From the NCBI GenBank assembly GCA_036927565.1, contig JAYESD010000001.1:268099560-268163559 (forward strand): 64,000 nucleotides of DNA, read 5' to 3'. This document shows positions 34,190 through 43,219 of this stretch, piece by piece. The notes under the pieces are model-generated. The model made no database searches, was not told the origin of the DNA, and saw only the letters and a list, made by a program, of their open reading frames with translations. Within the stretch, counting starts at the first letter, position 1. Every line of letters starts with the position of its first letter. The stretch comes from Tuctoria greenei. Lineage: Eukaryota; Streptophyta; Magnoliopsida; Poales; Poaceae. Made by a program: the position numbers and the translations under genes.

Positions 34190-34815
34190 CCTCCATCGCC
34201 GCTGGAGCACCTAGCTTTGGCGCCTCCCAGGAGGCCTGCCGTCGACGTTTCTTAGCATTGATGGTGCGCGTCGTCAGAGCATCCTGTCCTGGCACCACCA
34301 AGGAGGCCCGCGGTCAACGTTTCTTAGCGTTGATGGTGCGCGCCGCCAGAGCATCCAGCTCCGGCACCACCTAAGAGGCATGTTGTTGACGTTTCTTAAC
34401 GTTGATGGTGGGTGCCGCTGGAGCATCTCGCTCCGGCACCACTCAGGAGGCCCGTCGTCGACGTTTCTTAGCATTGATGGTGGGCGCCGCCGGCTCATCC
34501 AGCTCTGGCACCACTCTGGAGGTCCGCCGTCGACATTTCTTAGTGTTGATGGTGGGCGCCACTGGAGCATGCAACTCCACCACCATCCAGGGGGCTCGCC
34601 ATTGATGTTCTTCTCGTTGATGATGGGCGCCGTCGGAGCATCTAGCTCTGTCACCATCCAGGGGGCCCATCGTCGATGTTCTTCTCGTTGATGATGGACT
34701 CCGCTGAAGCATCCATCTCCGTCACCTCCTAAGGGGCCCGCCATCGACGTTGTTAACATTGATGGTGGGCGCCGTCAAAGCATCCAGCTCCGTCACCTCC
34801 AAGGAGGCACTCCCC
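34190..34815. repeat. 72-bp tandem array, eight units, in the LARD interior
   Basis: The phrase GTTGATGGTGGGCGCCG recurs with starts of its ATGGTG at 34261, 34333, 34405, 34477 and 34549 (period exactly 72) and then 34620, 34691 and 34762 (period 71). Each unit carries GGAGCATCCAGCTCCGGCACC, GAGGCCCGCCGTCGACG and TTTCTTAGC blocks. Because 72 is a multiple of three, frames stay open across the array on both strands, including a 161-residue minus-strand frame with a 24-residue repeat (PPSTLRNVDGGPPEW). No known domain is encoded. Confidence 0.92.
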
Positions 34816-34859
34816 ACTTCAAAGTGGGTCGATCCAGCAAAGTTTAAGGTAAATGTGGT

Positions 34860-35765
34860 GTATCTGATGTTTTTTCGGTCGTCCTCTTGTTTGCGGTCAT
34901 GTGGTGCCAGACGGTCTCCCTCATGAAAGGCCTACGCCAAGCGGGAGGTCTAAGGTGTGCAACCTGCTTAGGTTGGTTCCATATCCTAAGCGTGTGCACT
35001 CTGCTTCCCCATCGCTATGGCTGAGTACTGGGGCCAGATCGCATACACCATGAACAAGGCGGATGCCAGGAAATCCAGGGTATTTAGTTATTCTCTTGCT
35101 CGGGGCCTTGTGGTGTTGAATAGTCCCTCCCTTAAAAGGCTAACGCCAGCGGGAGGTCCAGATTGTACAGCCCTCTTAGCCTGATTCTACACCATAAGTG
35201 TGTACACTTTGCCTCCCCAGTGCAACGGCTGAGTACTAGGGGTCGGTCGGCTCGTACTTCTGCTAAAGCCAACGGGAGGTCCAGAGTTTGCAGCCTGCTT
35301 AGCCTGGTTCTGCGCCTTAAGCTTGTACACTCTGCCTTCACAGCGCTGCGGCTAAGTACTATGGGGCCAGACAACCCATATTCCTAAGCAAAGAAATAAC
35401 CATAACCTGGATAATGTCACACCGTATTACCATATTCATTACATTATGCTTTAATTTTTTGCTTACTTTCTCATATTGTCCGCCATATGCCTGGTTACAT
35501 TTCCCCTGTCTCGTTCCTAGTTGGAGTTGTACTATCGTGCTGCATGCGGGTCTGCTTGAGGTACCTGCAACGTGTTTTGGGTCTCTCGGCCGCCCCCTTG
35601 CTTGGGGTTCTGTGGCACCATATGATCTCCCCCACGAAAGGCCTACACCGAGTCGGAGGTCCAAGGTATGTAGCTTGCTTATCCTGGTTCTGTACCCTAA
35701 GCGTGCACACCCTGCCTCACAGTGCTACAACGAAGTACTGGGAGCCAGACAGCTCACAGGCTAGG
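34860..35765. repeat. Degenerate dispersed repeat block in the LARD interior
   Basis: Four diverged copies of a segment running from CACGAAAGGCCTACGCCAAG / GCGGGAGGTC through CAGCCTGCTTAGCCTGGTTC to GGCTGAGTACTGGGGCCAG. The GGGAGGT landmarks lie near 34942, 35151, 35274 and 35654. Spacing is irregular because unrelated DNA separates copies three and four. No coding role visible. Confidence 0.8.
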
Positions 35766-36015
35766 TAAGGTGGGCGCTGGGCTCCGTATATCATCGCACT
35801 GAATTACCAATGCAAGCGTAAGACAGACTTAGGACCGTAAGACATAATGAAACTACAAGCGAAGGGAATTTGACCAATGAGTGGAATTACTTTCTTGTCT
35901 ATCATGCCTATGCAGGTACCATCCAGGTACAGGTTCAGAACAGCCACGCGGGACAATATGATAGTGGCTCCACCTATGGGATCGTCACCTCTCTCGAGGT
36001 GGACCCGCGGGCCAC

Positions 36016-37070
36016 TGTCGGTACCCTGCAGACAATGTACCCCCGCGTAGAAGGAAGAAGAAGCTCCGGACCTGGCCTTCCCATTGAGGCAGGTCCTGGA
36101 GTAGCCATGCGTCCTCCGGCTCCGAAGCCATGCTCCCACCGAGGAGGGCTCCATAGCTGCCACACGTCCTTCGACTCTGGACCTCATGCTCCCGCAGAGG
36201 CGGGCTCCGGGGCTGCCTCGTGTCCTCCGGCTTCGGACCCTTGCTCCCACCGAGGAGGGCTCTGGAGCTGCCACACGTTCTCTGGCTCTAGACCTTTGCT
36301 CCCACCGAGGAGGGATCAGAAGCTGCCACGCGTCCTTCGGCTCCGGACCTCGCGCTTCTGTAGAGGCGAGTTCCGGTGCTGCCACGCGTCCTGCAACCCG
36401 CCTGACACAGTAGTTTGCGGGAGTAAAGAGCGGTGTGCCTTGTCCAGTCACGCATTGAAGGCATGCGCCATCTCCAGGCGCACAGTGCAACACACGCCTT
36501 CTGTCAGGTACTGTTGCGTCCAATCACATCACAGTGAAGGTACCGTAGGGCAACCCCACTCTGCCAAGTGGATAGCTTACGACAACAAGACGAACGGGAC
36601 ATTCCCTGCCATCATCAACTACTACGCTAAGCATCTACAACCGGCGTAGCAGGGTGGCAGGTCTTCAAGCTACAATCAGAAGAAGCAGGTGGTCATTACT
36701 CCTTAGATCTTGTACATGATAAGATCGCCTCGGAGCCACCTGTCGGCACTCGAACCCTACTTGTAAATTATTCGACCTTAGACTATAAAAGGACCGGATG
36801 GCCAACGACTTAGACGACTTCTCTCACATCCTCTCAGGCCCTCTCAGGTTAGAGACCTTACTCGCATTTCAATACTCAGATACACTCACAAGCAATACAA
36901 CTCACACTATGGAGTAGGATGTTATGCTCCGACGGCCCGAACTACGTAAAAATCATCGTCTCACCATCTCTCATCCGTGCAATCTCACATGAGGACTAGC
37001 CTCCACTGATCAAGAACCTCCGTGGGCTGCTCGTATAGCAGGTCTAGGGAAGTGTCACAAGAACACTTCA
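36016..37070 (+). repeat. 3' LTR of the LARD element
   Basis: It starts TGTCGGTACCCTGCAGACAA and contains GACTATAAAAGGACCGG near 36781 as a TATA box. It ends CACAAGAACACTTCA. The preceding bases (GGACCCGCGGGCCAC) are not a purine tract, so plus-strand priming in this copy is unclear. Length 1,055 bp, matching the rejoined 5' LTR (about 1,050 bp). Confidence 0.85.
36075..36410. repeat. 55-56-bp tandem repeats within the LARD LTR
   Basis: Six units each begin GCTCCCACCGAGGAGGGCTCC (starts 36132, 36188, 36243, 36298, 36354 plus one diverged unit before) and contain GCTGCCACGCGTCCTTCGGC. The 5' LTR carries the same array, and the CACTA element sits at a unit boundary there. Confidence 0.9.
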
Positions 37071-37364
37071 ATATCATGTGTAACAAAGTTCCAAAAAAAT
37101 TAATCAATTTTCAATGGCTGAAAGTTCGAGGGGAGAAGATGACGAACAGATGACCCTTAATTAATTTATATTGTATATGCAGCCATTATTGCTGAGATTA
37201 ACAATCACATTCACATGCGGGCAAGCGAGTAATAATAGTTGTTCAGATGGGCCAATCTAAGCGGAGCGGTACGAACCCTGGTATTTTTTTGCCTGCTACG
37301 GATACGGCCTGACACGTAGAAGACCGGGTTCAGAAAGGTCTTAAGCCTGGCTCAGATTGTGTTT
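37071..37364. other. Flank between LARD element and MITE
   Basis: No gene. From about 37230 the text (GATGGGCCAATC..., CGGCCTGACACG) resembles the GGGCC-rich ends of hAT elements, and this continues beyond the MITE at 37640. Confidence 0.4.
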
Positions 37365-37629
37365 GGATTCATATCTTCTGAATTAGAGGTCTCTATGCAG
37401 AGAAGCTACAGTTCTCTACATTAGCTTCATTTTGAATCATTTGACGAAAAATGGATGGACTAGATCAACTGCTACATCACCAATAAATAATGGTAGATTA
37501 TTGCTAAAGTACACAGATTACTGTTTAATCTACTGTTTGCTACAGTATTACAGCAGACATTTGTGTACTCCTCACATTTTACTGTAGCAACCTCTGAATT
37601 TTCTTTACTACTGCAGAGGATACGGATCC
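37365..37629. mobile_element. 265-bp MITE with 9-bp TSD (Mutator-type)
   Basis: Termini GGATTCATATCTTCTG and CAGAGGATACGGATCC are inverted repeats with two or three mismatches; complementarity weakens inward. A perfect 9-bp duplication ATTGTGTTT flanks it (37356-37364, 37630-37638), which points to Mutator-like transposase. Confidence 0.85.
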
Positions 37630-37638
37630 ATTGTGTTT

Positions 37639-38037
37639 GGGCTTAGGCACATGCCTGTCGAGCCAATCTGTCACGACCCGTTTAAGTGTTGGTTCGACCG
37701 ACCTAATGTGTGGCCATAGCTGTGGGGCCGCTCATAATATGATTTTTAAAGTTTTTTCATGTACCGGCCATCTCGACCTGATGCGGTACGACACGAGTAA
37801 ATTGAGTTCGGACCGTGCTTAGGTCAAGGTACAGGACGACCGTCGGCCGGCCTGGAACAGCCTTGTCCATTTTCGAGCCATGTGATGCAGAGGCTTTCAA
37901 GATCTGAGACCGACCTGTTGAATAGCTATACGAGTACTCTATTTCAAATAGAATTATTGTTTCCAGAATGGTTAAGCCATCATCATATATTTAACGCCTG
38001 GTCCTCCCGAAGTAGCTCCTGCACTACGAGCAACGAC
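37639..38037. other. Region upstream of the P450 gene
   Basis: 37640-37870 resembles hAT-like GGGCC/CGGCC terminal DNA. An open frame from 37882 joins the P450 exon but its first 52 codons look unlike any P450 leader. No convincing TATA box was seen close to the chosen start. Confidence 0.4.
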
Positions 38038-40790
38038 ATGGAAGGCAGCTTGATCAGTCTGTTAATTGCGGTTCTTTGCAGTATCGTTAGGCAGCTCGGC
38101 GCAAATAAGTGGCCTTGGCAAACGTCGGTCACCTGGGAGTCCGTACTCCGCCGCCTTGGCATTCGCCTAGGCGATAAACCGACGACCGTCGTTCGAGATG
38201 CCGCCATCACGGTGGATGCTCTTGTATGCTGCGCCGACGCCTTCTCCGATCGTCCCGCCGGCGGGGGTGCGGCCACCATCATCTCCAACGGCCGCTTCCA
38301 GATCATCACCACCGTTCCGTACGGCCCGCACTGGCTCGCGCTCCGGCGCAACCTGACCTCGGAGGCGTTCCACCCCGTCCGGGGCCTTGCTCGCGCGGCA
38401 CCGCACCGCGCGCGCGCGGTCTCGGCCCTCGTCGCTGACATCGCCGCGCGCTCCTCTACCGTAGACGGGGCCGTGCCCGTCAAAGACTGCCTGTACGCCG
38501 CGCTGTTCGCGCTCAACGTGGCAACGTGCTTCGGCGACGGCGTTGTTGACGGTGACCAAGTCGAGGGCATGCGCGTCGCGCAGCGGGAGTTCCTCCGCAT
38601 CCTCCCCAGCTTCCGCGTCTTCGCCACCTTTCAGAAGGTTCGTCGATCGAATACTGATGGTGCACGCACGCACTTGCGGATACACCATCGTCTCATGCGT
38701 TTCTGTGGACTTCTTGTGGTTAAAGTTGCTCGCGTTCGATTCATGTTGTTGTTATTTTTGCCCAGGTCGCTAAGCTGCTATACTGGAATCGGTGGAAGCA
38801 GCTGGTGCACTCCCGCCGGAGGCAGGAAGAGATGTACATTCCATTGATCAGAGCATGCGAGCAGCGGCGCCGTACCGGCAACACAACGGTGACGTCGTAC
38901 GTGGACACTCTACTAGATCTCGAGGTCCCGACGGAAGGCGACCGACTCCAGCGGCGGAAGCTCTCGGACGGCGAGATGGTGGGTCTGGTGTCGGAGTACC
39001 TGGGCGCCTCGACGGGAACTGTCCTCGCCCTGCTGGAGTGGACGCTGGCGAACCTGGTGCTTCAGCCGGGCATCCAGAGCCGGTTGCGGCGCGAGCTCGA
39101 GGCGGCCGATGGTGAGGCTTGCGCGTACCTGCGGGCCGTGGTGATGGAGTCGCTGCGGCGGCACCCGCCAGTCCCGGCGGTGCAGCGGCACATGCGCAGC
39201 GACATGCTGGTTGGAACCAAGCCCGTCTCCCGGGGCACCTTAGTCAACTTCTCTCTGGAAGAAATCGGCATAGATGGCAAGGTAAAACAGCCCTGCAACC
39301 AGTCCTCAAAACTACTCTAGCCTAGTTCGTAAAGTCTAATTTGTTGAGGGCATTTTTTGGCGAAGCAATCATTTGGACTTTAATCCGAAATCAATTAGTT
39401 ACGGTCAGCTAGTACTAGCTCTTCAACACCATTCGAAACTCGATGCAAACCAACACGCTGTACCGGTCCTCCCTAAATTAACTAGTCTATGAGCAACCTT
39501 TTTTTTAAAAAAAAACTAATTAAAGAGAGCATCTGAACTATATGCAAAAGGTGCAACTTTTTCAACTTTTAAATAGAGCATCTCGACTGCGCTGCACATG
39601 TTTGTTCAACCTAACGTATTGTCTCGTTTTAAAAAGTTTGTTATTTTGTAGTTCATTTTTGACTTACAAAACGACAAACTTTTTAGAACGGAGTGAGTAT
39701 ATACATAAGGAGTGAAGAGAGTGAAGAGGTTACAACCAAAATTATAGGATCAACTAATCACAGATCAGGAAGGATTATTTAACGCACCAATTGACATGTG
39801 CTCCAACCAACACGGTTCGACCTTAAGGGCTGTTGACCCAATAAGTAAAATAATTTGTGGGCCTTACTGTAATTGTGATTTTACTATGAGTTAAATGTAT
39901 AGATGGCCATCGCACTTGTGTTCACCTGTTTCAATTTTGTCGTCACAAATAAGAAAATATAAATTGTGGCCACCGATCTCGCTAGACTATGCCTATACGG
40001 TCTTCATTCTCTAATTCTACATATTTCAGTGACGTTTGATACGTATCATATGTATATTGTCAGAAATTTACTCCCACATGGCAAGAATGCATTCTCACTT
40101 CATATTTATCCCGCTGCACCTGATTTGTTACCATCTCCAAGCATTCCTGTACAAACAAAACACGGCAATTAGGATCGAATTTGTTGTTATGCGATGGCCA
40201 AGCAACGAGATAGGGGGTGGGACAGTGGTGGCAACTAGCAAACGGTGATGGAGCTTGGCTATTGACAGGGGTGTGGCCATATTAGTGGGATATGAAGAGC
40301 AAAATTAGTGGACATAATTTGCATTTTCTGAAGGATAATGACTAAATTGAAACAAACGAACAAGTATGATGACTGTAAATAATGTATTGCACTCTTTTCT
40401 AACTATGTAACATATTCACTTGACTTACAGATATGGTCATCTCCAAAGGAGTTCAATCCAGAAAGGTTCATGCCGGGGGGAGAAGGAGCTGGTGTGCGGT
40501 TGACCGTCGGCACCAGAGAGGCGACAGAGGTGAAGATGATGCCGTTCGGCGCCGGGCGAAGGATATGCCCAGGAATGAGATACGCCATGGCAAACCTGGA
40601 ATACTTCCTCGCGAACCTGGTCACAGCGTTCGAGTGGCATCCTGTCAAGGGAGGGGAGGAGGTGGATCTCGCATCGGAGCATGGCTTCTTCACCACCATG
40701 CGGAACCCGCTCCGTGCACGCGTCGTGCCACGGACAACAACTCCACCGGCGCGTAGCGTACGCGAATTCGTCGTTTTTAAGGACATCTGA
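38038..40790 (+). CDS. Cytochrome P450, CYP89-like, three exons
   Basis: Exons 38038-38637, 38766-39281 and 40431-40790 join in frame (GT-AG introns) to about 491 residues. A hydrophobic anchor (SLISLLIAVLCSIV) follows Met 38038. Then come the C-helix region VPYGPHWLALRRNLTSEAFH, an I-helix region EYLGASTGTVLALLEWTLAN, ExxR at VVMESLRRHPPVP, FNPERFMPGG, and the heme loop MMPFGAGRRICPGM. These and the LSDGEMVGLVSEYL phrase point to CYP89. Such enzymes are ER-bound monooxygenases; Arabidopsis CYP89A9 acts in chlorophyll breakdown, but the substrate here is unknown. Odd features: no proline-rich hinge, the chain is 20-40 residues shorter than usual, and the usual AGTDT is ASTGT. It may be an altered or decaying copy. 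The start at 38038 rests on the hydrophobic segment beginning there. Confidence 0.82.
39619..39697. mobile_element. 79-bp Stowaway-like element in P450 intron 2
   Basis: The arms GTTTTAAAAAGTTTGTTATT and GTTCTAAAAAGTTTGTCGTT (the second read from the other strand) form a long hairpin. TA flanks lie at 39617-39618 and 39698-39699, and the right end GAACGGAGTGAG is Stowaway-like. Confidence 0.75.
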
Positions 40791-41060
40791 TGTTGTGTTT
40801 AATCAGTTTCATTTCAAAATAATCCTGGAATAAGATGCATAGCGCAATGTAAAATTCCATAAGGCTTTCAAACACTGGCGGACCTTAGTTAGGGTCAGGT
40901 ATCGATCAGGTCAAGCTTTCGCCACTGCTTTCAAATGACAACTATTTCATCTACTCTTCTGATTAGTTTATTTTTGAACTAACCGGTGAAAAATAAAAAG
41001 ATCCACAAAGAGTAATATTTTTCTTACTGTAATATTCTTTACAGAACGCTGAATTCCTTC
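40791..41060. other. P450 3' flank
   Basis: No gene. A likely 3' UTR with AATAAGATG-type text near 40825-40835 follows the stop; a polyadenylation signal is not certain. Confidence 0.4.
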
Positions 41061-41531
41061 TTAGGGCTCTTTTGGGAAGGCGTGGATCAATGTGGATCCA
41101 TGTCCAATCCTGGCCCATTGTGGAACAAGACCCACGTGTGGATGACCTTCCCATCGTCCACAAAACAGCCTTTGGCTGCGGCGTGGATGGAATTGATCTC
41201 CACCCAAACCTCGTCATTTCGTCTGGAACAGAAAACTCGCCTGTCTGGCTGGGTTCTAAAATCGCTCCTTTCCTGTAAGCTCAATTGTGCGCTTTCTCCT
41301 TGCTATGCCTCTTCTGCCCGCAGCCGCTCCAGCGCGAGTGGCACCAATAGCTCTGTCCTGACGACAGACCCCTTCGTCGACAATGTCACCAAGGATGCTG
41401 CATACATATCCAACTATTCAAGGTCGCTTGCAAACTGCAGAGGTTGTGGTCCAATGCTTGCTGATCTACGATGCTCAAAGGGATTGGCAGCCCAGATGCT
41501 TTGCTTGTGTTGCAGTGTTTAACTCTTGTGT

Positions 41532-41860
41532 TGTAGCAACGTTGACCTCGGCGGCGGCGTCTGCGGAGCTGAAGGCGTCAACGCTTCTGGATCGAGCGAC
41601 TGGACTTGCGAAGTGAGCGTGTGTTGACTACTCTGACGTGTGGGGTTGAGTTGGGAGGCGTGTGGCCCACCGGGCAGTGTCCCAAGGGGGCTTATAAATA
41701 ATCACACGCTACCACCGAACAGACCGGAACAACCAGTAATAGAAAATATTCTTCCGATCTCGCTCGGTGACCGTCGTCTCGACCGCGCGCTCGCTCGGCA
41801 TCGGTGCCGCTGTACGCTCATGCCATGGTGGTGACGCGCCGCCGGCTAGGCGTCACTACA
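41532..41860 (+). repeat. Reina-type element 5' LTR
   Basis: TGTAGCAACGTTGACC to GGCGTCACTACA. TATA box TATAAATA at 41693-41700. In the 3' copy the same site reads TGTAAATA. Confidence 0.95.
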
Positions 41861-41861
41861 G

Positions 41862-41875
41862 TTGGTAATCAGAGC
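41862..41875 (+). promoter_or_regulatory. Primer binding site (tRNA-Met type, slightly diverged)
   Basis: TTGGTAATCAGAGC is the usual TGGTATCAGAGC with an extra A, one base after the 5' LTR. Confidence 0.85.
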
Positions 41876-41980
41876 CTATCCTTCCTTGGGTCCTGAAATT
41901 GGGGGGGGGGGGGCGGCGATTCTCAGGTGTGTGTGGTTGGTGCTTGGATGTGCGGTGGTCGGAATAGGAGATCGAGCACA

Positions 41981-43215
41981 ATGGTGCCCGCGGCAAAACC
42001 TTCTGTCCAGACTCGCTTCGTCTTGCAGGCCATGGAGGAGTCCTCGCGGGCGGAAGGGAATCAGTGGGATCGTGTGTGCGGGTTGCTGGAGGACCTGGCT
42101 CGCGGGCAACGGGATTTGCAGGGCCAACAGGCTCTGGCAGCGTCCGTTGCGGAGCAGGCGGCCAAGGAGCGCGATCTGCTCTTTCAGCAGATGGCGGAGA
42201 CTGGGAAGAGGTTGGAGTCCTTGTCACTAGAAAGGATGGCGGATGAGATGGAGTGATTTTCTGAGAGGTACTCAGAGGAAGTAGAGGAGGAAGGTAGGAT
42301 GTCGAGGCACAGGAGGAGGGAGAACCAGAACAGGGAGTTGTAGAGGAGCAGGGAAGAAGAGGATTAGGTGCTATGGCGCAGAGAGGTAGAAGATTTGAAG
42401 GAGATAGGAAGGTGCTGCATGATCAGGATCAGGGGGAGTAAGTAGTAGTTCTAGAAGACAGTATGAAGGGTGGAAGAACCCTGTCCCAGATCATGCATCA
42501 GGAGACAGGGGCGATGTGGAGAAAAGTCTGATGAAGCTCTCTTTCCCTAAGTTCACGGGTGATAATACCTCCATCTGGCTGGATAAGTGTGAAGAGCATT
42601 TCTCCTTGTACAGTGTGGCCAAGTCCTTTTGGGTGAGAGCAGCTTCTATACACATGGAGGGAAATGCTGCAAAATGGTTGCAGGTGTTCAAGGCAACTGA
42701 AGGACTCAACACATGGGAGAGATTATGTGAGGCTGTAAGAGAGAGATTTGGCTCCTATGAGTATTATCAAGCAATGTATGATATGGTGAATCTGAAACAA
42801 TCTACATGATTGGAGGAGTACATTGAACAGTTTGAGAATGGAAGATATGAGACATCTATGCACAATCCAGACCTGGATGAAGTGTTTTTTTGTCCAGCAA
42901 TTCATCACAGGTCTAAAACCCGAGTTACAAGGGCTTGTTATGTCTCAAGTTCCCATCACTGTCACGAAGGCTACCGTATTGGCCAAGGTGCAGGGAGAGA
43001 TTCTGGAGAAAGGGAAAGGAAGAGTCTATAGGCTAGTGGCTGGAATTGACACAGTTGGTGGAGTAAGGCTGATATTAGGCCTACAGGTATAGTTCCTAAT
43101 TTTTCCAGTGAAAGACGGGTGAGGGATTATAGGCGGCTCAATGGTCTTTGTTATGATTGTGGAGAGAAATATGAACCTGGACATTCTATCAAGTGTACAA
43201 AGAGGGGCAGCAGCA
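41981..43215 (+). pseudogene. Reina-type gag (broken)
   Basis: ATG 41981 opens a Gln/Glu-rich N-terminus that stops at 42254-42256. The capsid domain (retrotrans_gag) resumes near 42520: LSFPKFTGDNTSIWLDKCEE, HMEGNAAKWLQVFKATEGLN, then after a TGA at 42807-42809 LEEYIEQFENGRYETSMHNP. A T-run frameshift near 42885-42892 precedes QQFITGLKPELQGLVMSQVP. A zinc-knuckle-like CYDCGEKYEPGHSIKC is at about 43152-43200. The wide spacing to the histidine is common in Reina-type elements. Confidence 0.85.
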
Positions 43216-43219
43216 GTTG

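Larger units (their letters stand above)
13001..37070 (+). mobile_element. LARD-type non-autonomous LTR retrotransposon split by a CACTA transposon
   Basis: Two LTRs opening TGTCGGTAC and ending near AGTGTCRCAAGAACACTT frame a ~1.87 kb interior without gag or pol. The 5' LTR is 13001-13120 plus 33217-34146; the 3' LTR is 36016-37070. The primer-site region after the 5' LTR reads TTTGACACGCCAGGTAGGGG, like the TGGCRCGCCAGGTAGGGG of other grass Gypsy elements. The interior is two blocks of repeats. Flanks AGCAG (12996-13000) and ATATC (37071-37075) do not match, so the original 5-bp duplication is lost or an end has been exchanged. Removing the CACTA element leaves an insertion-free LTR of matching length. 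Confidence 0.8.

Noticed and set aside
34274..34759. 161-residue minus-strand frame over the 72-bp array as a gene
   Set aside because: The open frame follows from a unit length divisible by three; other frames are equally open and no domain is present. Listed as a repeat instead.
37882..38037. Upstream in-frame extension of the P450 exon
   Set aside because: The 52 extra codons do not resemble a P450 N-terminus, whereas Met 38038 directly precedes a hydrophobic anchor.
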